From positions 1-7,033 of the forward strand of contig JAHFQF010000122.1 of NCBI GenBank assembly GCA_023266435.1: a DNA stretch of 7,033 bases. Direction: 5' to 3'. Shown here in pieces: positions 1 to 6,944 of this stretch. The position numbers were made by a program, and so were the translations under genes. This DNA is from Legionellales bacterium (GTDB taxonomy: Bacteria > Pseudomonadota > Gammaproteobacteria > Berkiellales > Berkiellaceae). Position 1 is the first letter of the stretch; the number at the start of each line of letters is the position of its first letter. The notes below the pieces were generated by a model that was given only the letters and a program-made list of their open reading frames with translations, was not told where the DNA came from and searched no databases.

Positions 1-324
1 ATTTCCTAGCCGATTCTTGCCGACTTCTAATCCACTGAGCCATAAAATACGTGTTAAAATCCAATCACGCGCAGGTAACTTTTGCCCCAAGGCGGCACTA
101 TAAATCTCCCCAGTGGGGCGTCGCCCTACAAAAACCGTATTTTCTGCCATCCCTGCCCCGATTTTGGCACGAATAATATGCCGACCAAGTGGCGTTTGCT
201 CACTGCCCTTGATTGATCCAATCCCTTTCTTAGCAGTAGACACTGAATAGGACATCAGGGATTCTCCCCGCTCATTTTGAACTTCTAGTGTTTGTTCACC
301 CACTTTTATCGTTAAACTGACCAT
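1..324 (-). CDS. L,D-transpeptidase (YkuD family), N-terminal part, cut by window edge
   Basis: The first 108 residues of a gene that continues past the left edge. The translation shows typical YkuD/ErfK family features: VSTAKKGIGS (28-37), the QTPLGRH turn (43-49), IRAKIGAG (51-58), TVFVGRRPTGEIY (63-75) and DWILTRILWLSG (87-98). Family members form or exchange 3-3 peptidoglycan cross-links, or attach proteins to peptidoglycan, using a Cys in a C-terminal HG...SxGCxR motif. That motif lies outside the window, so catalytic competence cannot be judged. No signal peptide is seen: the domain starts almost at the first residue, which is unusual for an enzyme that acts in the periplasm. The start at 324 is supported by a purine-rich AAGAAAGG stretch about 13 bases upstream. 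A possible -10 box (TATACT on the minus strand, 362-367) lies about 40 bases upstream but has no good -35. The gene is divergent from the small exported protein at 454. Confidence 0.85.
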   Translation of the reverse strand, partial: MVSLTIKVGEQTLEVQNERGESLMSYSVSTAKKGIGSIKGSEQTPLGRHIIRAKIGAGMAENTVFVGRRPTGEIYSAALGQKLPARDWILTRILWLSGLEVGKNRLGN

Positions 325-392
325 CAGAGATGCCCGCCTTTCTTACTGCCCTGTAGATTTCAGTATATACAAAATCAGTTTTTTTTCTTACA

Positions 393-418
393 CTAGCCAG
401 GCTAGGCTATTGCATAGC
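393..418. promoter_or_regulatory. Two touching small palindromes in a divergent intergenic region
   Basis: CTAGCC-A-GGCTAG (393-405) is a perfect 13-bp palindrome with 6-bp arms. It is followed at once by GCTAT-TGC-ATAGC (406-418), with 5-bp arms. They lie between the divergent L,D-transpeptidase and exported-protein genes, next to a run of eight T (379-386). This is a reasonable place for an operator, but no binding protein can be named. No convincing sigma-70 -35/-10 pair was found on the plus strand in this interval, so the promoter of the 454 gene remains unlocated. Confidence 0.3.
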
Positions 419-453
419 ACGATTTTCTTGTTCATACCTAAAAGGATACTCAC

Positions 454-861
454 ATGAAACAAAGCATTGCTGGTCTATTAGCCACTTTGGGTATTTTAGC
501 TGCCACCAGCGCACAGGCCATTCCTGCAGTTACAACTATTTTTTTTGATAACAACACAGAGTTAGCATTGGACGCCAAGATTGCAGGCAAACCAGGCAAG
601 TCCATTCCTGCTCATATTACCAACTATGGCGTACCCTACATTGCCGTTTATGTGACGTGTCAATATACTGGTAAAACCAAAGCCTGCCCTATCGAATTTT
701 TTGACCAAAGAAATCAAGCTTTAGTGGCCACTGTTATCATCAATGCGGATGAAATCTCTGTCTCTACACCGCCTGTGCTACATGGCGATTATAACAACAA
801 GTATACTGTGACAGGTTGGGAAACAACACCAGCTACGCATATTCGCGTCAATACAAAATAA
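454..861 (+). CDS. Small exported protein of unknown function
   Basis: A 135-residue protein I do not recognise. Residues 1-22 form a clear Sec signal peptide: MKQ start, hydrophobic core IAGLLATLGILAA, and a SAQA site giving predicted cleavage after Ala22. The mature part of about 113 residues is rich in Thr, Ile, Val and Asn and looks like a small beta-rich domain. It has exactly two cysteines, C69 and C78 (VTCQYTGKTKACPI), which could form a disulfide in the periplasm. There is no lipobox, no other membrane segment and no C-terminal beta-barrel signature, so it is probably periplasmic or secreted. The start is well supported by AAAGGA (441-446) seven bases upstream of the ATG. It is a single-gene unit: divergent from the L,D-transpeptidase and closed by the terminator at 924-950. 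The neighbours do not indicate a function. I am confident that it is a real exported gene, and no function is proposed. Confidence 0.8.
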   Translation: MKQSIAGLLATLGILAATSAQAIPAVTTIFFDNNTELALDAKIAGKPGKSIPAHITNYGVPYIAVYVTCQYTGKTKACPIEFFDQRNQALVATVIINADEISVSTPPVLHGDYNNKYTVTGWETTPATHIRVNTK

Positions 862-923
862 AAGTAAGCGTTCGAGTGCCACCTAGAAGTGGCCTGCAGC
901 TTGTCTTTTTCACAGTTAAAAAT

Positions 924-950
924 AAAAAAGAAGCCAATTGGCTTCTTTTT
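924..950. terminator. Bidirectional rho-independent terminator
   Basis: GAAGCCAATTGGCTTC (930-945) is a perfect palindrome flanked by an A run on the left (924-929) and five T on the right, so 925-950 is a 26-bp perfect inverted repeat. On either strand it gives a GC-containing stem followed by a U tract. It sits between the convergent 454-861 gene and the tetR gene ending at 968, so it should stop both transcripts. A weaker hairpin (GCCAC and GTGGC arms, 878-893) lies just upstream, followed at 906-910 by a short T run. It may be an additional stop for the plus-strand gene. Confidence 0.9.
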
Positions 951-967
951 CATTGCATCAAATCGAA

Positions 968-1585
968 TTAGTCTGCGTATGCAAGCTCTTCAACTTTGAC
1001 AGCTGCCATTTCTGGTTTGCGGCCTATCATTTTAACCAACCAGTCTTCTAGACCTTTGGCTTGTTTCTCAGAGATCTTTGGATCTTTGAAAGTATGAGTT
1101 AACAAGAACATACCTTGAATCGTGGAGGTAATTGTTAAACCATATTCGGCTGCTTTTTCTTCAAAGCCTAAAGCGCGAAATTGTGCTTCTGTCCATTGCA
1201 AAACATCATGCAATAACTTAGCGGCCAAATCAGCTAACGGGCCACCCTGTTTGCCTAATTCTTGGCACAATCCGCCAATTGGGCATCCAAAGCGTGCGAC
1301 CATTTCTAAGTTGTCTAAACCGTGACGAATTAAAACAAACAAGCGCGCCAAAGGATCAGCAATATCTTCCCATTTAGCAAGACGTTCTGTCCATTCGGAT
1401 GCCCATTTCTCAATGACAGCAATTCCAATGGCTTCTTTTGTTTTAAAATAGTAATACACATTACCCAACGGCACATCCGCTTCTTGTGCGATATCCGCTA
1501 AAGTCGTTAAATTAAAACCCTGTTGATGTATTAACACCTTAGCAGCTTCGATTAAGCGAATACGCTTATCAGTTTTCCGTGGCAT
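968..1585 (-). CDS. TetR/AcrR-family transcriptional regulator
   Basis: A 205-residue protein, the usual length for the family. The N-terminal DNA-binding domain is clear: residues 8-20 form helix 1, and the helix-turn-helix runs through TTLADIAQEADVPLGNVYYY (27-46) followed by the hallmark FKTKEAI. The C-terminal ligand domain carries GCPIGGLCQELG (100-111), a motif seen in TetR regulators of the LmrA/YxaF and AcuR-like type. Its two cysteines, C101 and C107, could be ligand- or redox-sensitive, but this is inference. The start at 1585 is supported by AGGGA (1595-1599) nine bases upstream. The gene lies 167 bp downstream of fadL on the same strand. TetR proteins such as PsrA and Bacillus FadR control beta-oxidation genes in response to acyl-CoA, so regulation of fadL and fadNA is plausible, but sequence alone does not identify the ligand. 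I found no convincing promoter of its own, so it may be read through from fadL. Confidence 0.93.
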   Translation of the reverse strand: MPRKTDKRIRLIEAAKVLIHQQGFNLTTLADIAQEADVPLGNVYYYFKTKEAIGIAVIEKWASEWTERLAKWEDIADPLARLFVLIRHGLDNLEMVARFGCPIGGLCQELGKQGGPLADLAAKLLHDVLQWTEAQFRALGFEEKAAEYGLTITSTIQGMFLLTHTFKDPKISEKQAKGLEDWLVKMIGRKPEMAAVKVEELAYAD

Positions 1586-1707
1586 ATTTCTTATTCCCTA
1601 TTACAACCAAACGCATACATGCTTCAAGACTTCTTTGAAAAATAACTCGTACATCCTATCACTTGTTATTTTCAATCCTGCGAAACATCTATGTACCCAA
1701 CATAAAT

Positions 1708-1737
1708 CGTTATTAGGCGATCAGGAACCTAACAACG
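1708..1737 (-). other. Hairpin between fadL and tetR
   Basis: The arms CGTTATTAGG (1708-1717) and CCTAACAACG (1728-1737) enclose a 10-base loop. The single mismatch becomes a G-U pair in RNA made from the minus strand, so the stem is fully paired only in the fadL/tetR direction. It begins 16 bases after the fadL stop codon. The RNA following it (AUUUAUGUUGGG) lacks a proper U tract, so it is not a textbook terminator. It could stabilise the 3' end of the fadL message, act as a weak terminator, or overlap a tetR control site. Confidence 0.4.
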
Positions 1738-1752
1738 AACCCAATTAGTAAA

Positions 1753-3030
1753 TTATACATAATCCCAGCTAAGCTGCAAACCTATAATGTCGGCTTTTGT
1801 TTTATAATTACTCTTGTAATGTAACGCTGGGAACAAAGGAGCACCAGTCACATTGGAGTGCACGCCGTGATCATCTACGTTGGCTGTTTTAAAAAATAAA
1901 TGTGCGTAACCTAAATTGACATTTAAATTTTTCCACAAATGCCAAGCAGCGCCTACTGATAACCACAATCTATCCTCATCTGGGATACGCGCAGTTCGAT
2001 AGGCATCATTGACTGGCGTCTTATCATAAGCGGCACCCATCTTAAAAGTCAGCATGTCATTGTACAAATAGTTTGCACCACCAGCGAGTCGCCACGTATT
2101 TTTAAAATGCTCTGGTGTGTCGGTGACCATGCCATTTGCAAACTCTAAACTCAGCACGCTAAAACGATCCCAACGTGTCCAAGAAGCATCCCCTAATAAT
2201 TCTAAGGATTCGCCAATGGGCTGAATCACACTCATTGTGACAGAGGCTGGCAAATCCACTTCGGATTTCACAGCTTGTGTTGTTCCAGATAAAGAACTAA
2301 TACTATCACCCTCAGCAGTTACATGTACTGGTGCATGAAAAACCAATCCAATACTACCACCCTCTTCACCATGATAATGAATCCCTGCATGTGCGCTATA
2401 GGCCCATGCATCGGCTACATTACGTGATGTTGAATCTGTGCTCGATAAACCACTCGCACCAGCATCAATGTGTGAATCCAATGTGGCTTTTACATACACG
2501 AGATCCGCAGCTATCCCAACCGATACAGTATCAGCCAATGCGTACGCGATAGTCGGCATGATATCTACCGTGCGTACTTCAGATTTGGTTGCGACATAAC
2601 GCGCTAAACTGTCAGCGTCGTATTCCATTTTTAAACCGAACGGCACCGTCGTACCTAATCCCACAACAAAATCAGATCCCAAACGCTGCGCATAATAAAT
2701 ACCTGGAATAATCGCTGCACCACCCGGATCACTGTCTTGACCGGTGACATTCAAACCAAAATTAGAACGTGCCACATCAGTTTCTACTTTAGAGCGCGCA
2801 GAAGCGGCAACAGAAGAAACAGCGACTTGTTTGCCCTGGATGCCCAATAGCGCCGCAGGATTTGTAAAAATACTAGAAGCATCACCCATCGTGGCGGCAG
2901 TGCCACTGTACGCATTACCTAAATTGACTGCATTTTGCTCTAAAAGCTGAAAAGCACTGGCATGCACCGTTGTCGCAAAAAATGAGGATAAAGCAATAAC
3001 AGAAAATTTTAACGTCACTTCTTTTACCAT
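1753..3030 (-). CDS. fadL: Outer-membrane long-chain fatty acid transporter, FadL/OmpP1/TodX family
   Basis: A 425-residue outer-membrane beta-barrel that moves long-chain fatty acids, or other hydrophobic compounds in some family members, across the outer membrane. Residues 1-24 form a signal peptide with predicted cleavage in TVHA-SAFQ. The mature N-terminus has the family hatch sequence: AFQLLEQNAVNLGNAYSG (26-43), then GDASSIFTNPAAL (49-61) with the conserved NPA motif at N57-P58-A59. The rest alternates as expected for barrel strands, and the end (ADIIGLQLSWDYV) resembles the family's closing strand, although the last residue is Val rather than the usual aromatic. Length is close to E. 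coli FadL. The start is supported by GGAGAG six bases upstream. It follows fadA on the same strand after 265 bp and has its own strong promoter. Whether fatty acids or aromatic hydrocarbons are the cargo cannot be read from the sequence, but the fadNA neighbours favour fatty acids. Confidence 0.93.
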   Translation of the reverse strand: MVKEVTLKFSVIALSSFFATTVHASAFQLLEQNAVNLGNAYSGTAATMGDASSIFTNPAALLGIQGKQVAVSSVAASARSKVETDVARSNFGLNVTGQDSDPGGAAIIPGIYYAQRLGSDFVVGLGTTVPFGLKMEYDADSLARYVATKSEVRTVDIMPTIAYALADTVSVGIAADLVYVKATLDSHIDAGASGLSSTDSTSRNVADAWAYSAHAGIHYHGEEGGSIGLVFHAPVHVTAEGDSISSLSGTTQAVKSEVDLPASVTMSVIQPIGESLELLGDASWTRWDRFSVLSLEFANGMVTDTPEHFKNTWRLAGGANYLYNDMLTFKMGAAYDKTPVNDAYRTARIPDEDRLWLSVGAAWHLWKNLNVNLGYAHLFFKTANVDDHGVHSNVTGAPLFPALHYKSNYKTKADIIGLQLSWDYV

Positions 3031-3203
3031 GACGGTCTCTCCATTGATGTAAGTTTATTGTAAGTATTTAAGAAGGCGCATGTGAGAAATCAATCCATAA
3101 AGAAAGCCATCTCTCACGCAAATCCTTTTCAATGCCTGAACTCCTTACTGCAGGGCATCACGAGCGCTTAGAAGTATCTTGGGTATACAAACTACACTGC
3201 ACG
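3031..3203 (-). other. Predicted fadL 5' untranslated leader
   Basis: If transcription starts about seven bases after the -10 box at 3210-3215, the fadL message has a leader of about 170 nt, long for a simple structural gene. It contains one copy of a 17-bp repeat (3171-3187). There is also a bulged hairpin with arms ATGCCTG (3132-3138) and CAGGGCAT (3151-3158). A longer-range stem pairs GTGAGA (3082-3087) with TCTCAC (3112-3117), extended by three more pairs across a two-base bulge. No known riboswitch class was recognised. No clear terminator for the upstream fadA gene was found between 3203 and 3295 either. Confidence 0.4.
3171..3187 (-). repeat. 17-bp inverted repeat, copy 1 (fadL leader)
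   Basis: The minus strand reads TATACCCAAGATACTTC, identical to the plus strand at 6945-6961. Similarity continues loosely for about ten bases beyond the shared end (TAAGCGCTCG here, AAAATGCGTCG in the other copy), while the opposite flank does not match. It lies just inside the predicted fadL transcript. A 17-bp exact match twice in 7 kb is very unlikely by chance. Confidence 0.6.
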
Positions 3204-3209
3204 ATGGCT

Positions 3210-3238
3210 ATTAGATCAATTCCTTGTCGTTATGTCAA
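3210..3238 (-). promoter_or_regulatory. Sigma-70-type promoter for fadL
   Basis: On the minus strand, TTGACA (3233-3238) is a perfect -35, followed by a 17-bp spacer and TCTAAT (3210-3215), a -10 matching five of six consensus bases. An AT-rich stretch (TTAAAATTTAG) lies directly upstream of the -35 and could act as an UP element. The start of transcription would be near 3203. This makes fadL separately transcribable from fadNA. No obvious operator palindrome overlaps the promoter. Confidence 0.75.
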
Positions 3239-3295
3239 CTAAATTTTAAGTCAGCCGTTTTGCATCGCAGAAAAATCAAGCAAGAATTTTTTAAC

Positions 3296-4483
3296 TTAAA
3301 GGGCCTCAAAAAGCCCCGCAGCCCCCATCCCCGTACCGATACACATAGTAACCATGCCATACTTCAAATGCTGCTTTCTCAAGCCATGTAACAAGGTAGT
3401 CGCGCGGATCGCGCCAGTTGCACCCAAAGGATGGCCTAATGCGATCGCACCGCCTTGTGGATTAACCTTCCCCATGTCTAAGGACAACTCTTGGCACACC
3501 GCTAAAGTTTGTGCAGCAAATGCTTCATTCAGTTCAATCCAATCCACCTGACTCAATGTCAATTGATACTTTTTTAATAATTTAGGAATAGCATAAATAG
3601 GCCCCACACCCATGAGCTCAGGTTCTAAACCCACAGCTTCAAAGCCAACAAATCGTGCCAACGGTGTCAAATCAAAACGACTCACCATAGACTCACTGGC
3701 TAACAGCAAACACGCAGCACCATCACTCATCTGCGAAGTATTGCCTGCTGTGACACTCCCCGCTCTGGCAAAGACGGGTTTCAAGCGCATCAAACCTTCG
3801 ATACTACAATCTTTTCGTGGACCTTGATCTTTTTCAACTTGCAACGTGCTTGCTTGTATACTATTTTTTTCGGTTTGGTACTGTTGCAAGGTGACCTCTA
3901 GCGGAACCATTTCGGTTTTAAAAGCACCGCGCTGCTGCGCCTCAATGGCTCGTCGATGACTTTCTACCGCATAGTGATCTTGCGCCTCTCGCGTAATGCC
4001 CCATTGATGCGCCACTTTCTCTGCCGTCATCCCCATCCCATACGCGATTCCAAGATGTTCATCTTGGAAAACAGCAGGATTGACAGAATATTGAAATCCG
4101 CCCATCGGTACTTGTGACATACTTTCTGTGCCACCCGCTAAAACAAACTGGGCATCCCCTGTTTGAATACGTGCAGCCGCCAGCGCAATGGCCTGTAATC
4201 CTGATGCACAAAATCGATTGATGGTCATGGCTGGCACAGAGACTGGCAACCCAGCTAACAAAGTTGCGATACGCGCAACATTCATCCCTTGCGCCCCTTC
4301 AGGCATCGCACAGCCCACGATCACATCATCAATGAGCGCAGGATCAACCATCGGTTTTTCTGCCATCACCGCACGGATACTATGTGCCATCAAATCATCC
4401 GGTCGCACTGTTGCCAGGTGTCCTTTGGCCTTACCCACCGGAGTCCTCTTTGCTGCAATAATATACACTGCTTGCGTTGTCAT
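3296..4483 (-). CDS. fadA: Acetyl-CoA acyltransferase (3-ketoacyl-CoA thiolase)
   Basis: A 395-residue thiolase, the normal family length, acting in the cytoplasm on the last step of beta-oxidation: cleavage of 3-ketoacyl-CoA by CoA to acetyl-CoA and a shortened acyl-CoA. All catalytic elements are present: nucleophile C92 in NRFCASGLQAI, N319-E320 in the NEAFA motif, H351 in ALGHPLGATGA, and C381 in CIGTGMG. The N-terminal AVYIIAAKRTPVG and the GGTESMSQVPM segment (118-128) are also typical. It starts 12 bp after the upstream fadN stop codon. A weak ribosome site (AAGG) overlaps that stop, suggesting one transcript and translational coupling. The pairing with a multifunctional HAD/hydratase favours a degradative thiolase over a biosynthetic acetoacetyl-CoA thiolase, although sequence alone does not fully separate these. 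Confidence 0.93.
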   Translation of the reverse strand: MTTQAVYIIAAKRTPVGKAKGHLATVRPDDLMAHSIRAVMAEKPMVDPALIDDVIVGCAMPEGAQGMNVARIATLLAGLPVSVPAMTINRFCASGLQAIALAAARIQTGDAQFVLAGGTESMSQVPMGGFQYSVNPAVFQDEHLGIAYGMGMTAEKVAHQWGITREAQDHYAVESHRRAIEAQQRGAFKTEMVPLEVTLQQYQTEKNSIQASTLQVEKDQGPRKDCSIEGLMRLKPVFARAGSVTAGNTSQMSDGAACLLLASESMVSRFDLTPLARFVGFEAVGLEPELMGVGPIYAIPKLLKKYQLTLSQVDWIELNEAFAAQTLAVCQELSLDMGKVNPQGGAIALGHPLGATGAIRATTLLHGLRKQHLKYGMVTMCIGTGMGAAGLFEAL

Positions 4484-4495
4484 AGGTTGATTGCC

Positions 4496-6883
4496 TTAAT
4501 TTCTAAGTGGTTTGCCTGTTTGAACCCAATGTGTAATGCGAGCGATTGTTTCTTTATGCTGAATACAAGCAAGAATTGCTTGATTTTCTAACTGTGAAAC
4601 CCATTGCTCAGACACTTCAGATCCTTTTTCTAAAGGCGCAGCACATAATACACGCGCAATTTTATCGGATACCCAAACATCATGATCAGTAATCCATTGT
4701 CCTTCGCGGAGATTCACTAACAAAGCTTGGCAGTTCGCATAACCAGCTTGTCCAGTCACGCGAATATTTTCCTCTAAAGGCGCTAAAAACTGCATGGCAC
4801 TCAACGCTTGTACTTTTGCCTTAGCTGAATACAACAATTCACCAGGATTCATGATGATGTCATCTTTGGCCTGTAAATAATGCATGGCTTTCGCTTCCCA
4901 GGCACTTTGAGACACTTTACACTCAGCAATTTGCTTAAATACCGTTTCTAAAGCACCGAATGCAGATACCGATGTCATCACATGGGATAGGCGCCTAGCC
5001 ATTTCACGTAATCCACCTGCCCCAGGAATCATTCCAACACTGGCTTCTGGAAAACCACAATACGTTTCTAAAGTCGCAACTACACCATGACAATGCAGCA
5101 TGAGCTCTAAACCACCGCCTAACACTAAACCAGACACTGCAGCCACAATCGGCACAGAGGCTTTGCGAATGTGCTCTAACGTCGCTCTAAATGTGTGTAA
5201 ATAGTGCTCTAATGCAGCAAAATCAGATTTTGCTAAACAGTCACGGACATATTTTAGATCAGCACCCGCACTGAAAACACTGGTATCAGGCTGCCAAATT
5301 ACCAAGCCATAGGCTTGTGTTTGTGCATAGTCTATGGCTTTTTGTAATCCCGCTAAAACATCTGGACTAATCACGCCTTTTTTGGTTTTGAAACTCAAAA
5401 TAGGAATTTTATCGCCCATCGACCACAAGCGGATAACTTCATCCTCATAAAGCGTATGCCCTATTTGCACTTGTGATGGCTGACAACTTAATCTAGGATC
5501 AACGCATTGACGTTGGTACACTGGCAAGGTTTTTGGTGGATCAATGCTATGTGTTCTAGGCGAAAACGCACCGTTATTTTGATAGACCCCGCCCTTTACG
5601 GCTTGTTTTTCTACCCAGGCCGGAAGCGCAATAGCGGCTGCTCCACGTTTTGATGTTATGTCCTCTTTAATCCAGCTCGTAATTTGCGACCAGCTCAACT
5701 GTTGCCAGAGCTCAAAAGGCCCGTGCTCCCAACCAAACCCCCAGCGCATGGCTAAATCCACTTCTCGCACTGTCTCAGCAATTGTCTCCAGATGATACGC
5801 ACTGTAGGCCCAAATTTCTCTAAAACAATTCCAGAGAAACTGTGCTTGCGGATGCTCAGAAGCACGCAGCGCGGTGATTGTTTCTAACCAATTGTTTTGT
5901 TTAAGTACCGCAAGAATCTGCGGATCCGCTTTTTGGCTAGCAAGACGATAATCACTTTTCTGTGGTTGATACACATAAATATCTTCCCCACGTTTCTGAT
6001 AAATACCCACATTGGTCTTTTGGCCCAGCGCTCCCTTATTAATGAGTTGCTGCATCCAGACTGGCAAAGCAAACAAGTGGCGCCACGGATCATCTGGCAA
6101 CGTCTCTAACATAGTCTGTAACACATGCTGTAAAGTATCTAGACCCACCACATCCATGAGCCTATAGGTTGCGCTTTTAGGGCGCCCTATCAATGGCCCC
6201 GTCAGTTGATCAACCACATCTGGTGATAAACCAAAGCGCTCTGCGTAATGCAAAGTGACGGCCAAAGTGAAACAGCCGATTCGATTGGCAATGAAGGTCG
6301 GCGTGTCTTTTGCGCGCACCACACCTTTGCCTAAATGATGCACTAAAAATCCTTCCAGGTAATTCAAAACCGCAGGATCAGTGGCATCGTGTCCGATTAA
6401 TTCAACCAATGGCATATAGCGGGGGGGATTGAAAAAATGCACGCCACAAAAGCGCGCATGTAACTCAACAGACAACGATTCTTTGAGTCTTTGAATACTC
6501 AAACCTGACGTATTGCTACTGATGATCACATCGGCTGAGAGATACGGCGTGATCTTTTCATACAACGCTTGCTTAAAAGGCAACTGTTCAGAGATAGCCT
6601 CGATCACCCACTGACAGGTTTTCAATAAAGGCAAATCTTCTTCATAGTTTGCAGCACGAATTAATTGCGGTGCATACCGATCTGCATGCGGATTTGGCTT
6701 GATTTTACTGACTTTCTCAATGGATTGTTTGACAAATTGATTTTTATCACCCTCTTTCGAAGCCAAATCAAATAAAATCACTGACAGCCCTGCATTCAGT
6801 AAGTGCGCTGCAATTTGCGCGCCCATTACCCCTGCTCCTAATACCGCTACTCGATTAATTTGCACAGGAATCTTTTGTTTCAT
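4496..6883 (-). CDS. fadN: 3-hydroxyacyl-CoA dehydrogenase / enoyl-CoA hydratase fusion enzyme (FadN type)
   Basis: A 795-residue bifunctional beta-oxidation enzyme that hydrates enoyl-CoA and oxidises 3-hydroxyacyl-CoA with NAD. The order is dehydrogenase first, hydratase second, opposite to E. coli FadB and as in Bacillus FadN (YusL), whose length it matches. Genome annotations often call such proteins fadB. Domains: Rossmann NAD site GAGVMG (16-21); SNTSGLSI (123-130); dehydrogenase catalytic pair H149 (HFFNPPR) and E161 (PLVEL), with N200 in FIANRIG; first HAD C-terminal domain about 190-295; second HAD-like helical domain around VDLAMRWGFGWEHGPFELW (375-393); hydratase domain about 495-690 with FSAGADLK (537-544) and both catalytic glutamates, E593 (LGGGLEL) and E613 (FPEASVGMIPGAGG). 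All key residues are intact. The start at 6883 precedes the NAD motif at the usual distance; the upstream GGGA is a weak ribosome site. It is followed by fadA in an apparent operon. Confidence 0.93.
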   Translation of the reverse strand: MKQKIPVQINRVAVLGAGVMGAQIAAHLLNAGLSVILFDLASKEGDKNQFVKQSIEKVSKIKPNPHADRYAPQLIRAANYEEDLPLLKTCQWVIEAISEQLPFKQALYEKITPYLSADVIISSNTSGLSIQRLKESLSVELHARFCGVHFFNPPRYMPLVELIGHDATDPAVLNYLEGFLVHHLGKGVVRAKDTPTFIANRIGCFTLAVTLHYAERFGLSPDVVDQLTGPLIGRPKSATYRLMDVVGLDTLQHVLQTMLETLPDDPWRHLFALPVWMQQLINKGALGQKTNVGIYQKRGEDIYVYQPQKSDYRLASQKADPQILAVLKQNNWLETITALRASEHPQAQFLWNCFREIWAYSAYHLETIAETVREVDLAMRWGFGWEHGPFELWQQLSWSQITSWIKEDITSKRGAAAIALPAWVEKQAVKGGVYQNNGAFSPRTHSIDPPKTLPVYQRQCVDPRLSCQPSQVQIGHTLYEDEVIRLWSMGDKIPILSFKTKKGVISPDVLAGLQKAIDYAQTQAYGLVIWQPDTSVFSAGADLKYVRDCLAKSDFAALEHYLHTFRATLEHIRKASVPIVAAVSGLVLGGGLELMLHCHGVVATLETYCGFPEASVGMIPGAGGLREMARRLSHVMTSVSAFGALETVFKQIAECKVSQSAWEAKAMHYLQAKDDIIMNPGELLYSAKAKVQALSAMQFLAPLEENIRVTGQAGYANCQALLVNLREGQWITDHDVWVSDKIARVLCAAPLEKGSEVSEQWVSQLENQAILACIQHKETIARITHWVQTGKPLRN

Positions 6884-6944
6884 ACCACACTTATCCCAAA
6901 TGATTCATATTAAAAACAGTGACAGAAAGCAGACCTCTACGATC

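Noticed and set aside
411..439. Possible plus-strand promoter TTGCAT, 17 bp, CATACC before the 454 gene.
   Set aside because: The -10 matches only three bases and the start would fall inside the ribosome site.
1122..1325. Plus-strand open frame antisense to tetR, and similar short frames inside fadL (2331-2552, 2744-2950), fadA (3354-3551, 3612-3827) and fadN (5884-6109).
   Set aside because: All are opposite or alternative frames of well-supported genes with no independent coding evidence.
1595..1623. Possible tetR promoter on the minus strand: TTGAAG, 16 bp, TGTAAT.
   Set aside because: The predicted start of transcription would fall within or next to the AGGGA ribosome site, leaving almost no leader, and the -35 is weak.
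3129..3158. Nine-codon minus-strand open frame in the fadL leader, a possible leader peptide.
   Set aside because: No Shine-Dalgarno sequence and no run of regulatory codons. Very short frames are expected by chance in a 170-nt leader.
3241..3295. Possible rho-independent terminator after fadA.
   Set aside because: Only AU pairs can form around the A and T runs and there is no GC stem, so a terminator is not supported.
4188..4591. Two overlapping 100-codon plus-strand open frames.
   Set aside because: They lie antisense to fadA and the fadN end, both of which have full catalytic motifs. The frames show no recognisable domain and no ribosome site, so they are shadows.
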